Shown: positions 40,575 through 49,165, numbered from the stretch's first letter. The stretch is DNA of 64,000 nucleotides from Hydrogenophaga pseudoflava NBRC 102511 (GCF_001592285.1 NZ_BCWQ01000003.1:124001-188000), one strand, 5' to 3'. The notes: generated by a model from the letters alone, not told the origin. Numbers and translations are program-made.

Positions 40575-40840
40575 GGCCGCATCGCTTCCTGTGCGGCGTC
40601 CAGTTCGAGCAGCAGGCGGGTGCGCTCCGCCCGTGCAACCTTGCGCCAGTCCTGCCCGGTCAGCGCACCCTCCATCGCCCAGAGCAGGTTGAGGCTGGCG
40701 TTCTGTCCGGCGGCCTTGACCCGCAGGTAGGCGCGCACCGAGCCCAGCGCCTCCAGGTCGGCGCGGCCATGGATGCCGGCGGCGGCGAGCATGTCCATCG
40801 ACTTGGGGCCGAGGCCGGGGAGATCGTGGGGTGTGGGCAT
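40571..40840 (-). CDS. TfoX C-terminal domain-like protein
   Basis: 89 residues: [32 protein letters not shown] is the helix-hairpin-helix-like start of the TfoX/Sxy C-terminal domain, followed by '[18 protein letters not shown]'. Only the C-terminal TfoX domain is present; standalone versions are common and not proven competence regulators. Start at [11 protein letters not shown], because a further 33 upstream residues would run through the parS site. It opens the minus-strand run and faces mnmG. Confidence 0.88.
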   Translation of the reverse strand: MPTPHDLPGLGPKSMDMLAAAGIHGRADLEALGSVRAYLRVKAAGQNASLNLLWAMEGALTGQDWRKVARAERTRLLLELDAAQEAMRP

Positions 40841-40909
40841 GGCTGCGCGGAAAAAGGCTTGATGGGACAATACCGGGTTTCCGAGCGGCCAGGGCAGGCC
40901 GCCGAAGCG

Positions 40910-40925
40910 TGTTTCACGTGAAACA
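40910..40925. other. parS site 1 (ParB-binding palindrome), upstream of mnmG
   Basis: TGTTTCACGTGAAACA is a perfect 16-bp match to the universal bacterial chromosomal parS. It lies in the gap between the TfoX-like gene and mnmG, 53 bp before the mnmG start. Confidence 0.95.
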
Positions 40926-40977
40926 TCGCCAGGAACCATCGGCCGGACTGGGCCGCTCCCTTACGCGCTCTATATAT

Positions 40978-42975
40978 ATGTTGTACCCCCAGGAATTCGA
41001 TGTGATCGTCGTTGGCGGTGGCCATGCCGGCACCGAGGCCGCGCTCGCGGCCGCGCGCATGGGCTGCGCCACGCTGCTGCTCACCCACAACATCGAGACG
41101 CTGGGCCAGATGAGCTGCAACCCCAGCATCGGCGGCATCGGCAAGGGCCACCTGGTCAAGGAGGTGGACGCGCTGGGCGGGGCGATGGCGCTGGCCACGG
41201 ACGAGGGCGGCATCCAGTTCCGCATCCTCAACAGCAGCAAGGGGCCGGCCGTGCGCGCCACCCGCGCCCAGGCCGATCGCATCCTGTACAAGGCCGCCAT
41301 CCGCCGCATGCTGGAGAACCAGCCCAACCTGTGGCTGTTCCAGCAGGCGGTAGACGACCTGATGGTGGAAGGCGACCGGGTCGTCGGCGCGGTGACGCAG
41401 GTGGGCATCCGCTTCCGCAGCCGCACCGTGGTGCTGACGGCGGGCACCTTCCTGGACGGCAAGATCCACGTTGGCCTGAACAACTACGCTGCCGGCCGGG
41501 CGGGCGACCCGCCCGCCGTGTCGCTGAGCGCGCGGCTGAAGGAGCTGAAGCTGCCGCAGGGTCGGTTGAAAACCGGCACGCCACCGCGCATCGACGGGCG
41601 GACGATTGACTGGTCGAAGTGCACCGAGCAGCCGGGCGACGGCGTGCCCGGCGGCATGAACCCCGACCTGCCAGTGCCGGTGTTCAGCTTCATGGGCAAC
41701 ACGGCCATGCACCCGCGCCAGATCCCTTGCTGGATCACCCACACCAACCAGCGCACGCACGAGATCATCCGCAGCGGCTTCGACCGCAGCCCCATGTTCA
41801 CCGGCAAGATCGAGGGCGTCGGCCCGCGCTACTGCCCCAGCGTGGAAGACAAGATCAACCGCTTCGCCGACAAGGACAGCCACCAGATCTTCCTGGAGCC
41901 CGAGGGCCTGACCACGCACGAGGTCTACCCCAACGGCATCAGCACCAGCCTGCCGTTCGATATCCAGTACGCGCTGGTGCGCAGCATGCCGGGGCTGGAA
42001 AACGCCCACATCCTGCGGCCGGGCTACGCCATTGAATACGACTACTTCGACCCGCGTTCGCTCAAGAGCAGCTTCGAGACCAAACAGATCCAGGGCCTGT
42101 TCTTCGCCGGCCAGATCAATGGCACCACCGGGTACGAAGAGGCGGCGGCCCAGGGCCTGTTTGCCGGGCTGAACGCCGCGCTGCAGTGCCAGGGCAAGGA
42201 CGCCTGGCTGCCGCGCCGCGACGAGGCCTACCTGGGCGTGCTGGTCGACGACCTAGTGACCCAGGGTGTGACCGAGCCCTACCGCATGTTCACCAGCCGG
42301 GCCGAGTTCCGCCTGCAGCTGCGCGAGGACAACGCCGACATGCGCCTGACCGAAATCGGGCGACAGTTGGGCCTGGTTCAGGATGCCCGCTGGGACGCGT
42401 TCAGCCGCAAGCGCGACGCGGTTTCACGTGAAACAGAGCGCCTGAAATCCACCTGGGTGAACCCGCGCATTCTCGAAGCCGCCGAGTCCGAGCGGGTGCT
42501 GGGCAAGGCCATCGAGCGCGAATACAACCTGTTCGATCTGTTGCGCCGGCCGGGTGTGTCGTATCCGGTCCTGATGGGTATGGGCGAAGGGCGTTGGGCG
42601 CCGGTGGCCCAGCCGGACGATCAGGATGCGCGGCCTGTGGTTTCACGTGAAACACTGGGCGAGCTGCACGACGCGGTGGTGGAGCAGGTGGAGATCGCGG
42701 CCAAGTACTCGGGCTACATCGACCGGCAGAAGGACGAGGTCGAGCGTGCCGCCCACTACGAGCACCTGAAGCTGCCCCCGGATCTGGACTACGCACAGGT
42801 CACGGCGCTGTCGTTCGAGGCGCGGCAGAAACTGGCCAAGCACCGGCCGGAGACGCTGGGCCAGGCCTCGCGCATCTCGGGCATCACGCCGGCCAGCATC
42901 TCGCTGCTGATGATCCACCTGAAAAAAGGCGGCTTCAAGGGTTTCGCCCGCACCACGGAAGAGCAGGGCGCATGA
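40978..42975 (+). CDS. mnmG: tRNA uridine-5-carboxymethylaminomethyl(34) synthesis enzyme
   Basis: 665 residues. FAD-binding [21 protein letters not shown] near residue 9, '[21 protein letters not shown]' near 46, '[13 protein letters not shown]' near 200 and '[18 protein letters not shown]' near 382 are MnmG signatures. With MnmE it installs the cmnm5 group on U34 of tRNA. Start at the ATG of TATATATATG, read [12 protein letters not shown]; no Shine-Dalgarno is visible. Two parS sites lie inside the gene (42420-42435 and 42639-42654) and one just upstream. The stop overlaps rsmG by 4 bp. mnmG-rsmG-parAB is the usual origin-proximal order. Confidence 0.96.
   Translation: MLYPQEFDVIVVGGGHAGTEAALAAARMGCATLLLTHNIETLGQMSCNPSIGGIGKGHLVKEVDALGGAMALATDEGGIQFRILNSSKGPAVRATRAQADRILYKAAIRRMLENQPNLWLFQQAVDDLMVEGDRVVGAVTQVGIRFRSRTVVLTAGTFLDGKIHVGLNNYAAGRAGDPPAVSLSARLKELKLPQGRLKTGTPPRIDGRTIDWSKCTEQPGDGVPGGMNPDLPVPVFSFMGNTAMHPRQIPCWITHTNQRTHEIIRSGFDRSPMFTGKIEGVGPRYCPSVEDKINRFADKDSHQIFLEPEGLTTHEVYPNGISTSLPFDIQYALVRSMPGLENAHILRPGYAIEYDYFDPRSLKSSFETKQIQGLFFAGQINGTTGYEEAAAQGLFAGLNAALQCQGKDAWLPRRDEAYLGVLVDDLVTQGVTEPYRMFTSRAEFRLQLREDNADMRLTEIGRQLGLVQDARWDAFSRKRDAVSRETERLKSTWVNPRILEAAESERVLGKAIEREYNLFDLLRRPGVSYPVLMGMGEGRWAPVAQPDDQDARPVVSRETLGELHDAVVEQVEIAAKYSGYIDRQKDEVERAAHYEHLKLPPDLDYAQVTALSFEARQKLAKHRPETLGQASRISGITPASISLLMIHLKKGGFKGFARTTEEQGA
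42420..42435. other. parS site 2, inside mnmG
   Basis: GGTTTCACGTGAAACA: the 14-bp core GTTTCACGTGAAAC is perfect and only the first outer base differs from consensus. Confidence 0.9.
42639..42654. other. parS site 3, inside mnmG
   Basis: GGTTTCACGTGAAACA, identical to site 2 and 219 bp downstream of it. The reading frame is kept (encoding VVSRETLG versus AVSRETER at site 2). Confidence 0.9.
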
Positions 42976-43637
42976 GCGCGGCTGCTTTGAAACCGGCGCT
43001 CGAAGCCGGATTGCGCGAGCTCGGCCTGACCCTGAGCGACGCCCAGGTGGACCAGCTGCTGGCCTACCAGGACCTGATCGCCAAGTGGAACAAGGTCTAC
43101 AACCTGACAGCGGTGCGCGACCCGCAGGAGATGCTGACGCACCACCTGCTGGACAGTCTGGCCGCCGTCGCGCCGCTGCTGCGGCAGACGGGCGGTGAGT
43201 CTGTGAAGTTGCTGGATGTGGGGTCGGGTGGTGGGCTGCCGGGCGTGGTGATCGCCATCACCTGCCCGCAGATCCAGGTGCACTGTGTGGACACGGTGCT
43301 CAAGAAGTCGACCTTCATCCAGCAGGTGGCGGCGTCGCTGAAGCTGCCCAACCTGCGTGGCATTCATGCGCGGGTGGAGTCGCTGAAGGCGGAGGAGGGC
43401 GGTGGCTACGACGTGGTTTGTTCGCGCGCATTTGCCTCGCTGGTGGATTTCACGACCTGGTCGCGTTCGGCGCTGAAGCCGGGGGCGGTGTGGATGGCGA
43501 TGAAGGGCAGGCACCCGGCGGACGAGTTGTCAGCCTTGCCTGCGGATGTGTCGGTGTTTCACGTGGAACAGTTGAAGGTGCCAGGTCTGGATGCGGAGCG
43601 GTGCATCGTTTGGCTTCGGCCTGCTGCTTTGGCTTGA
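42972..43637 (+). CDS. rsmG: 16S rRNA (guanine527-N7)-methyltransferase
   Basis: 221 residues. [33 protein letters not shown] near residue 36 is the GidB signature, '[17 protein letters not shown]' near 81 is the SAM-binding motif I, and '[12 protein letters not shown]' near 150 is the post-I catalytic block. It methylates G527 of 16S rRNA. Translationally coupled to mnmG (ATGA). A parS variant lies near its 3' end at 43555. The last gene before a 477-bp gene-free stretch. Confidence 0.95.
   Translation: MSAAALKPALEAGLRELGLTLSDAQVDQLLAYQDLIAKWNKVYNLTAVRDPQEMLTHHLLDSLAAVAPLLRQTGGESVKLLDVGSGGGLPGVVIAITCPQIQVHCVDTVLKKSTFIQQVAASLKLPNLRGIHARVESLKAEEGGGYDVVCSRAFASLVDFTTWSRSALKPGAVWMAMKGRHPADELSALPADVSVFHVEQLKVPGLDAERCIVWLRPAALA
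43555..43570. other. parS site 4 (variant), near the end of rsmG
   Basis: TGTTTCACGTGGAACA; on the other strand TGTTCCACGTGAAACA, which fits the tolerant consensus TGTTNCACGTGAAACA. One base from a perfect palindrome. Confidence 0.8.
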
Positions 43638-44114
43638 GTGCTGTTCCTCGTGGAGACCTCGCGCCAGGCCATTGGCGACATGCGCGTTCTCCGGCCCACC
43701 TCGCGGGCGAACATCCGGGTCCGCTGAACCCCTCTCGTCAACCCTGGGCCTGTTCGCCGCCGCGTGGGCAACCGCGAATGGGGCCTGCGCCCGCGCACAT
43801 CGCCAACGGTCTGTGAGAGGTGATGTGGGCGCACCACCGATGGCTCGCCCTGTTTCGCTGGAGGGGCTGTGGCGTGTGGATGGGCGGCGGGACGATTCGC
43901 GGTTGCCAATGAGGAGGCGAACCAGCACGGCGTTGACGAGGCTACGCAAGCGTTCAGACCCGCCAGACCGCGAGCTGGACCAGAGCTCGGCCACGCGACG
44001 CAGCCCCCTCAGAACAACGGTTGAGCGAAACAAGCGGCACTCAAACCACAAAGCCAGCCGAAAGAAAACACCCCTCACGTAAACTCGACCGCTCCACCCC
44101 AGAGAAAGCCCCCC
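43638..44114. other. 477-bp region without a recognisable gene, containing a degenerate inverted repeat
   Basis: Between rsmG and the LysE gene no reading frame has family features, a convincing start or neighbour-like codon use. The left half holds an inverted repeat: CCATTGGCGACATGCGCG at 43669-43686 pairs with CGCGCACATCGCCAACGG at 43792-43809 (15 of 18 positions), and similarity continues weakly inward. The right half (43810-44090) turns A-richer toward the LysE start and shows only a possible promoter-like GTAAACT near 44078. It may be a decayed gene or an old mobile-element remnant. Confidence 0.5.
43669..43809. repeat. Imperfect inverted repeat pair
   Basis: Arms 43669-43686 and 43792-43809 match at 15 of 18 positions in opposite orientation, with a 105-bp interior. 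The next 20 bp inward still match at about 13 of 20 positions (including GGCCC and TCGCGG), which suggests two facing copies of an older, longer repeat. Confidence 0.5.
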
Positions 44115-44729
44115 ATGTTCGGCATCGCTGACTACGGCGCCTTCGTCGCCGCCATCGTCCTGTTCCTCGCTATCCCCGGCCCGGGCAACCTCGCCCTTAT
44201 CACCTCCACCGGCAAAGGCGGCATCCGGGGCGGCATGGCGGCCACCTTCGGCGTCATCGCCGGCGACCAGGTCCTGATGTGGCTGGCCGTGGCCGGCGTG
44301 GCCGCGCTGCTCGCCGCCTACCCCACGGCCTTCAGCTTCGTGCAATGGGCCGGCGCCGCCTACCTCGCCTGGCTGGGCTGGAAAATGCTCACTGCCAAAC
44401 CCGGCGACGCGCCCGTGCTCAACATCCGCCCCAGCCAGTTCTTCCAGCAGGCCGTCACCATCACCCTGCTCAACCCCAAGGCCATCGTCTTCTACATGGC
44501 CTTCTTCCCGCTTTTCGTCGACCCGACGCGCCACCAGGGGCTCATCACCTTCGGTGCCATGGCCGCGACCATCGCCTTCCTGACCTTCCTCTACGGCCTG
44601 ACGGTCGTGCTGCTGACCCACTTCCTGGCCGAGCGCATGCGCGCCAACCCGCGCATCACCCAGACGCTGAACAAGCTCGCCGGCGTCTTCCTCATCGGTT
44701 TCGGCGTCAAGCTGGCCATCTCCAAATAA
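44115..44729 (+). CDS. LysE-family translocator
   Basis: 204 residues, about six membrane segments. FLAIPGPGNLALITSTGKGGIRGG near residue 17 is the LysE/RhtB start block, and 'LLNPKAIVFYMAFFPLFVD' near 120 the second. Amino-acid exporter; substrate unknown. The parA gene starts 18 bp after the stop, so the gene is probably cotranscribed with parA, an arrangement common in Burkholderiales. The ATG has a weak AGAAAG-type ribosome site. Confidence 0.93.
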   Translation: MFGIADYGAFVAAIVLFLAIPGPGNLALITSTGKGGIRGGMAATFGVIAGDQVLMWLAVAGVAALLAAYPTAFSFVQWAGAAYLAWLGWKMLTAKPGDAPVLNIRPSQFFQQAVTITLLNPKAIVFYMAFFPLFVDPTRHQGLITFGAMAATIAFLTFLYGLTVVLLTHFLAERMRANPRITQTLNKLAGVFLIGFGVKLAISK

Positions 44730-44747
44730 GCACCGAGGTCCGAACAG

Positions 44748-45518
44748 ATGGCGAAGATCTTTTGCGTGGCCAACCAGAAGGGCGGGGTCGGCAAGACCAC
44801 CACCACCGTCAACCTCGCGGCTGGTCTGGCCAAGGTAGGGCAGCGCGTGCTGATGGTCGACCTCGATCCGCAGGGCAACGCCACCATGGGTTCGGGCGTG
44901 GACAAGCGCAGCATGGCGCTGTCGGTCTACGACGTGCTGCTGGAGTCGGCCTCGGTAGCCGAAGCGGCCATCCATTCCGAAAAATGCAGCTACCACGTGC
45001 TCGGCGCCAACCGCGAACTGGCCGGTGCCGAGGTCGAACTGGTCGAGCTGGAACGCCGCGACCAGCGCCTGAAAACCGCCCTGGCCGCCGTGGACGCCGA
45101 CTACGACTTCGTGCTCATCGACTGCCCACCCTCGCTGTCCATGCTCACGCTCAACGGCCTGTGCTCAGCGCACGGCGTCATCGTGCCCATGCAGTGCGAG
45201 TACTTCGCGCTCGAAGGCCTGACCGACCTGGTCAACACCATCAAGCAGGTGCACGCCAATCTCAACCCCGACCTGCAGATCATCGGCCTGCTGCGCGTCA
45301 TGTACGACCCGCGCATCACCCTGCAACAACAGGTCAGCGACCAGCTCAAGGCCCACTTCGGCGACAAGGTGTTCGACACCGTGATCCCGCGCAACGTGCG
45401 CCTGGCCGAGGCGCCCAGCTACGGCCTGCCCGGCGTGGTGTTCGACCCGTCGGCCCGCGGCAGCCAGGCCTTCATCACCTTTGCCAACGAGATGGTCGAG
45501 CGCATCCGCAAGATGTGA
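44748..45518 (+). CDS. parA: Chromosome partitioning ATPase ParA
   Basis: 256 residues. Deviant Walker A KGGVGKTTTTVNLAAGLA near residue 10, Walker A' 'LMVDLDPQGNAT' near 35, and Walker B 'FVLIDCPPSLSML' near 121. It binds DNA non-specifically with ATP and moves ParB-parS complexes. Length and motifs match chromosomal ParA/Soj. It precedes a small hydrolase gene and a membrane-protein gene, with parB about 1.1 kb downstream on the same strand. Confidence 0.96.
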   Translation: MAKIFCVANQKGGVGKTTTTVNLAAGLAKVGQRVLMVDLDPQGNATMGSGVDKRSMALSVYDVLLESASVAEAAIHSEKCSYHVLGANRELAGAEVELVELERRDQRLKTALAAVDADYDFVLIDCPPSLSMLTLNGLCSAHGVIVPMQCEYFALEGLTDLVNTIKQVHANLNPDLQIIGLLRVMYDPRITLQQQVSDQLKAHFGDKVFDTVIPRNVRLAEAPSYGLPGVVFDPSARGSQAFITFANEMVERIRKM

Positions 45519-45547
45519 TGTGAGCGCCGGCTTTCGCTGAACCCCAT

Positions 45548-46099
45548 ATGAAACCAGAGAATGTCCTGATCCTGCCCGGTTGGCAGAACAGCGGCCCCGA
45601 ACACTGGCAGAGCCGCTGGGAGGCCCTGCACGGCTACCGCCGCGTGGACCAGCACGACTGGATGACGCCCAGACGCGGCGACTGGATCGCCCGGCTAGAG
45701 GACGTGGTCCTGGGTTGTGACGGCCCGGTGCTGCTGGTCGCACACAGCTTGGGCTGCATCCTCACGGCCGCCTGGGCCGAGGTCTCGCGCAGCACCGACC
45801 GCGTGCAAGGTGCGCTGCTGGTCGCGCCCGGCGACCCGGAGCGCGACGAGCTGCGTCCCCTGCTGCCCAGCTGGGCGCCCATCGTGCGCCAGCGCCTGCC
45901 GTTCCCTAGCATCCTGGTCGGCAGCCGCGACGACCCCTATTGCAGCTTCAACAAGGCGCAGTCCCTGGCCGGGAGCTGGGGCTCGCGTTTCATCGACTAC
46001 GGCGAGCGCGGCCACATCAACGCGGAGTCCGGGTTGGGCGACTGGCCGGAGGGCGTGACCATGCTCCGCGAGTTGGCGCCTTTGCAAGGTCCTCAATGA
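45548..46099 (+). CDS. RBBP9/YdeN-type serine hydrolase
   Basis: 183 residues. ILPGWQNSGPEHWQSRWEAL near residue 8 is the family's opening; the nucleophile elbow is LLVAHSLGCILTA (Ser near 67) and the His lies in YGERGHINAESGLGDWPEG near 157. Small single-domain alpha/beta hydrolases of this family have no settled substrate. It sits between parA and parB, probably in the same transcript, which is recurrent in this bacterial order. Its stop overlaps the next start (ATGA). Confidence 0.9.
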   Translation: MKPENVLILPGWQNSGPEHWQSRWEALHGYRRVDQHDWMTPRRGDWIARLEDVVLGCDGPVLLVAHSLGCILTAAWAEVSRSTDRVQGALLVAPGDPERDELRPLLPSWAPIVRQRLPFPSILVGSRDDPYCSFNKAQSLAGSWGSRFIDYGERGHINAESGLGDWPEGVTMLRELAPLQGPQ

Positions 46100-46602
46100 G
46101 GCTGCTGCGCAGTCCGAAAAACAGCCCGGTGTCTCCGGTGGCTGAAGCAAGGCGGGACACAGGGTGGCTGGCGCGCACGAAGGTGGCTGTCCAGGGGCGT
46201 GTGCTCCTGGTGGTCGAGGCCGCGGGCGCCTTGGCGTCGGTGGTGGGTGTGCCGCTCGCCGCCCTGACCGGCAAGCTGTACCTGGCCGCGCTGGTCGCCC
46301 TGTTCGGGTTGGGTTGTTGTCTTCGGTTTGTGCGCTTGCGGCAGAGATTGCGCCAAACCCGCCAGGAAGCGGTTGCGGTCCCTCCGTCTGCGCCGGTGTG
46401 GCTGACGCCCGTGGTGGGGCTGTTGTCTGCGGTCGAGGTCGCGGTCCTGGTGGAGGCCACGCGGCTACCGGTGCGCGCAGACCAGACGGGGTTTGACACC
46501 GCCCACTGGTGGTGGGTCCTGGCGGGATTCGTGGTGCTGTTCTGGTTGCAACGAGGCTGGCTGGGCGAGCGCCTGACCAGTAGGACGGCCACGCACGGCT
46601 GA
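46096..46602 (+). CDS. Hypothetical membrane protein between parA and parB
   Basis: 168 residues, unrecognised. After a polar N-terminus (MRLLRSPKNSPVSPVAEARR) there are about four hydrophobic segments, with an Arg-rich loop (LRFVRLRQRLRQTRQE) in the middle and HWWWVLAGFVVLFWLQRGW at the end. Start chosen at 46096 because it overlaps the hydrolase stop by 4 bp. parB begins 47 bp later. Nothing ties it functionally to segregation beyond position. Confidence 0.65.
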   Translation: MRLLRSPKNSPVSPVAEARRDTGWLARTKVAVQGRVLLVVEAAGALASVVGVPLAALTGKLYLAALVALFGLGCCLRFVRLRQRLRQTRQEAVAVPPSAPVWLTPVVGLLSAVEVAVLVEATRLPVRADQTGFDTAHWWWVLAGFVVLFWLQRGWLGERLTSRTATHG

Positions 46603-46649
46603 ACCACCGGACGTCATTTCAAGAACAAACAGAAAGAAGGAACCAGACC

Positions 46650-47570
46650 ATGGTCACCAAAAAACCCAAGGGCCTTGGCCGCGGACTCGAAGCCCTGCTC
46701 GGACCCAAGGTCGCCGACGCGCCCGCTGCGGCCCCCGCCGCTGAAGGCACGCCCAGCCGCCTGGCGCTGGACCAGCTGGTCGCCGGCGTCTACCAGCCGC
46801 GCACGCGCATGGACGAGGGCGCGCTCTACGAGCTGGCCGAGTCGATCAAGGCGCAGGGCATCATGCAGCCCATCCTGGTGCGCCAGCTGGCCGACGGGCC
46901 GAATGCCGGCAAGTACGAAATCATCGCGGGCGAGCGGCGCTTCCGCGCCTCGAAGCTGGCGGGTCTGGCCGAGGTGCCGGTGCTGGTGCGCGACGTGCCC
47001 GACGAGTCCGCCGCGGCGATGGCACTGATCGAGAACATCCAGCGCGAGGACCTGAACCCGCTGGAAGAGGCGCAGGGCCTGCAGCGGCTGGTGAAGGAAT
47101 TCGGCCTGACGCACGAACAGGCCGCGCAGGCTGTGGGGCGCTCGCGCTCGGCCGCGTCCAACCTGTTGCGCCTGTTGCAGCTGGCCGAGCCGGTGCAGAC
47201 CATGCTGATGGCCGGCGACATCGACATGGGCCATGCGCGCGCGCTGCTGTCGCTGGAGAAGGCGGCGCAGATCACGGCGGGCAACCAGATCGCGGCGAAG
47301 AAGCTGTCGGTGCGCGAGGCCGAGAACCTGGTCAAGAAGATCGGCGCCGAGTTCAACCTGGTGCCGCAGCAGCCCAAGAAGGAAAAGTCGCGCGACATCC
47401 GCCGGGTCGAGGAAGAGCTGTCCGACCTGCTGACCGCCGAGGTCGAGGTGCGCATCAAGAAGCGCGTCAAGCGCCACGGCCGCGTCGAGGAGATGGGCGA
47501 ACTGGCGATCCAGTTCGGCTCGCTGGACGAGCTCAACGGTCTGATCGACAGGCTGCGCAACGAGCGCTGA
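46650..47570 (+). CDS. parB: Chromosome partitioning protein ParB (CTPase)
   Basis: 306 residues. It opens with the ParA-stimulating N-terminus MVTKKPKGLGRGLEALLG, then the ParB/Srx CTP-binding domain (PRTRMDEGALYELAESIKAQG; GERRFRASKLAGL, the CTP box; ENIQREDLNPLEEA) and a parS-binding helix-turn-helix near 150 (THEQAAQAVGRSRSAASNLLRLL). A C-terminal dimerisation domain ends LDELNGLIDRLRNER. Four parS-type sites lie 3-6 kb upstream. Start has AAGGA 12 nt before ATG. Confidence 0.97.
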   Translation: MVTKKPKGLGRGLEALLGPKVADAPAAAPAAEGTPSRLALDQLVAGVYQPRTRMDEGALYELAESIKAQGIMQPILVRQLADGPNAGKYEIIAGERRFRASKLAGLAEVPVLVRDVPDESAAAMALIENIQREDLNPLEEAQGLQRLVKEFGLTHEQAAQAVGRSRSAASNLLRLLQLAEPVQTMLMAGDIDMGHARALLSLEKAAQITAGNQIAAKKLSVREAENLVKKIGAEFNLVPQQPKKEKSRDIRRVEEELSDLLTAEVEVRIKKRVKRHGRVEEMGELAIQFGSLDELNGLIDRLRNER

Positions 47571-47721
47571 CTCCGGCAGGTTTCGTTTTTGTGGCGTTCT
47601 TACCACCCATGGAACATGAGGCTCCCGGGGCTGGAAAACGCCGCATTCAGGGCATGTGGCTACACTCGTGACCCTCGATTCAGAGGCATGCCGCGAGACC
47701 ACACGCCTTGTGGCCCGCCGC

Positions 47722-47793
47722 TGGCGAGGACGACCTCGTCGGCGTTTCTCTCCCACGGGACGACCCGCAGTCTGGTACGCCTGTACCAGGGAG
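47722..47793 (+). ncRNA. Guanidine-II (mini-ykkC) riboswitch
   Basis: Two short hairpins with identical ACGA tetraloops, CGAGG-ACGA-CCTCG (47725-47738) and CGGG-ACGA-CCCG (47756-47767), are separated by 17 nt, as in the guanidine-II class (ACGR loops). A third stem, CTGGTAC/GTACCAG (47772-47789), abuts the GGGAG ribosome site 7 nt before the sugE ATG and can act as the expression platform. The class binds guanidinium and turns on exporters of the SugE/Gdx type, exactly the gene that follows. Confidence 0.88.
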
Positions 47794-47800
47794 CCGCTCC

Positions 47801-48115
47801 ATGACTTGGTTCTTTCTGGTTGTTGCCGGCCTTTTTGAAATTGGCTGGGCAATTGGATTGAAGTACACCGAAGGATTCACGCGATTCTGGCCAACGGCAG
47901 GAACGATCGGCGCGATGGTTGTCAGCGTCGCATTGCTCGGCCTTGCGATGCGCACCCTGCCTGTCGGCACCGCCTATGCGGTGTGGACGGGCATCGGGGC
48001 CGTGGGCACGGTCGTTTTGGGAATGCTCCTCTTCAACGAACCAGCCACCTTCGGCAGGCTGGCATGCGTGGGCCTCATCCTCGCGGGCATCGTGGGGCTG
48101 AAGCTGACGACGTAG
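47801..48115 (+). CDS. sugE: SMR-family guanidinium exporter (SugE/Gdx)
   Basis: 104 residues, four membrane helices. The essential Glu lies in [15 protein letters not shown] (FEIGWA, near residue 13), and '[19 protein letters not shown]' near 50 is the SugE/Gdx subfamily signature, distinct from EmrE-type multidrug pumps. Gdx proteins export guanidinium in exchange for protons. The upstream guanidine-II riboswitch supports this role. The gene and its leader are visibly A+T-richer than the neighbours (for example AAATTGGCTGGGCAATTGG), suggesting acquisition as a unit between parB and the next gene. Confidence 0.93.
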   Translation: MTWFFLVVAGLFEIGWAIGLKYTEGFTRFWPTAGTIGAMVVSVALLGLAMRTLPVGTAYAVWTGIGAVGTVVLGMLLFNEPATFGRLACVGLILAGIVGLKLTT

Positions 48116-48162
48116 AGCGTCGTGCACCGAGAGGCCACGGCTGCGACGGGCCTTCCCCCCTG

Positions 48163-48195
48163 GAAAAAGAAACGCCCCAGTCGTTGACTGGGGCG
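48163..48195 (-). terminator. Intrinsic terminator of the CsgG-like gene (possibly bidirectional)
   Basis: Ten-bp perfect stem CGCCCCAGTC / GACTGGGGCG (48173-48182 and 48186-48195) with a 3-nt loop. On the minus strand it is followed by TTTCTTTTTCC. It lies between the convergent sugE and CsgG-like genes. Confidence 0.88.
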
Positions 48196-48254
48196 GACCT
48201 GTCGGCTCTCACCGGAGAGCCTCTATCTGGTTGCGTCGCGCGGAGGAGGGGAGA

Positions 48255-49097
48255 TCAGTTCCCCACCTTCAGCTGGCCGCCCTTGCCCAGACCGCCCTTG
48301 ACTTCCTGTGCCTTGTAGTTGCGCAGGGCGATGACCATCTGGTTGTAGGAGTCGGTGAACGCGGCCACCGTGGCCTTGCCGGCCGGCGAGCGCGAGAAGC
48401 CGCCGAGCGAACCGGCCGCGCTGGGGCCGAACGCGCTCAGGGCCGCGCCGTAGTTGGTGGCGGTGGCGTTGCCTTCGGAGATCGCGATCTGCACGCCCGA
48501 GCGGATGTCGAACATGGTCAGCGTCACGACCGAGGCCTTGCTTTCCAGACCACCGGCGATGGCGGCCAGGTTGCGGTTGCGGCCACCCAGCAGGCCACCC
48601 AGCGCGCCGACCACCTGGCCGGTCGACTCGTTGTCGATGATGATCGCGGGTTCGAGGTAGTAGTCGGCCGCGACGCGCTGGCCCTTCTGCTGCTGCGAAC
48701 CGGCGCGGAACTCACCCGAGTTGCGCTGCTTGTCGGTGATGGCGGAGATCTTGCTCTCGGTCTTGTTGTTGCCGATCGAGGTGATCACGAAGCAGTTGGA
48801 CTGGGCCACAGCCAGGCGGATCAGCGGCTCGATGGTGGTGACCTGGGTGGCGGCACCGAAGCTGCCCCACCATTCTTTGCCGCGGCCGTCGTCGACCGCC
48901 AGGGTGCCCAGCGGCGAAGCGCAGCGCTCCAGCGATTCGTTGGCGCCGACGCTGGTGCCGCCGGCGGCGGCGCCGGTGGCGGCGGTCGGGCTGGAGCCGG
49001 TGGTCACGCGGCCGCCGCCCGCGCCGCCGCAGGCGGTGAGCGTCAGGCCCAGGGCCAGGGCGATCGCAACGCGGGAGGGGGTGGTGTTCAGTTTCAT
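48255..49097 (-). CDS. CsgG/HfaB-like outer-membrane-associated lipoprotein
   Basis: 280 residues. The signal peptide ends at lipobox LTACG, followed by a Gly/Thr/Ala-rich linker. The core has the CsgG-like pattern: CASPLGTLAVDD, 'IRLAVAQSNCFVI', 'AADYYLEPAIIIDNES', a Gly-rich insertion (GALGGLLGGRNRNLAAIAGGLE) and 'ASVVTLTMFDIRSGVQIAISEGNA'. CsgG forms the curli export pore; many CsgG-like lipoproteins, however, serve other envelope functions, and no curli genes are here. Probably cotranscribed with the Sel1 gene 68 bp upstream. Confidence 0.75.
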   Translation of the reverse strand: MKLNTTPSRVAIALALGLTLTACGGAGGGRVTTGSSPTAATGAAAGGTSVGANESLERCASPLGTLAVDDGRGKEWWGSFGAATQVTTIEPLIRLAVAQSNCFVITSIGNNKTESKISAITDKQRNSGEFRAGSQQQKGQRVAADYYLEPAIIIDNESTGQVVGALGGLLGGRNRNLAAIAGGLESKASVVTLTMFDIRSGVQIAISEGNATATNYGAALSAFGPSAAGSLGGFSRSPAGKATVAAFTDSYNQMVIALRNYKAQEVKGGLGKGGQLKVGN

Positions 49098-49165
49098 GGA
49101 TACCTTCCTGGTGTCAGTCAAAAAACATGGCTGGCCGCTTTGGATGAGCCGGCCCGCCGGGGGGG

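Noticed and set aside
43591..44082. Possible 163-codon gene in the gap after rsmG
   Set aside because: It starts inside rsmG, has atypical Ser/Arg-rich composition and no recognisable domain or ribosome site.
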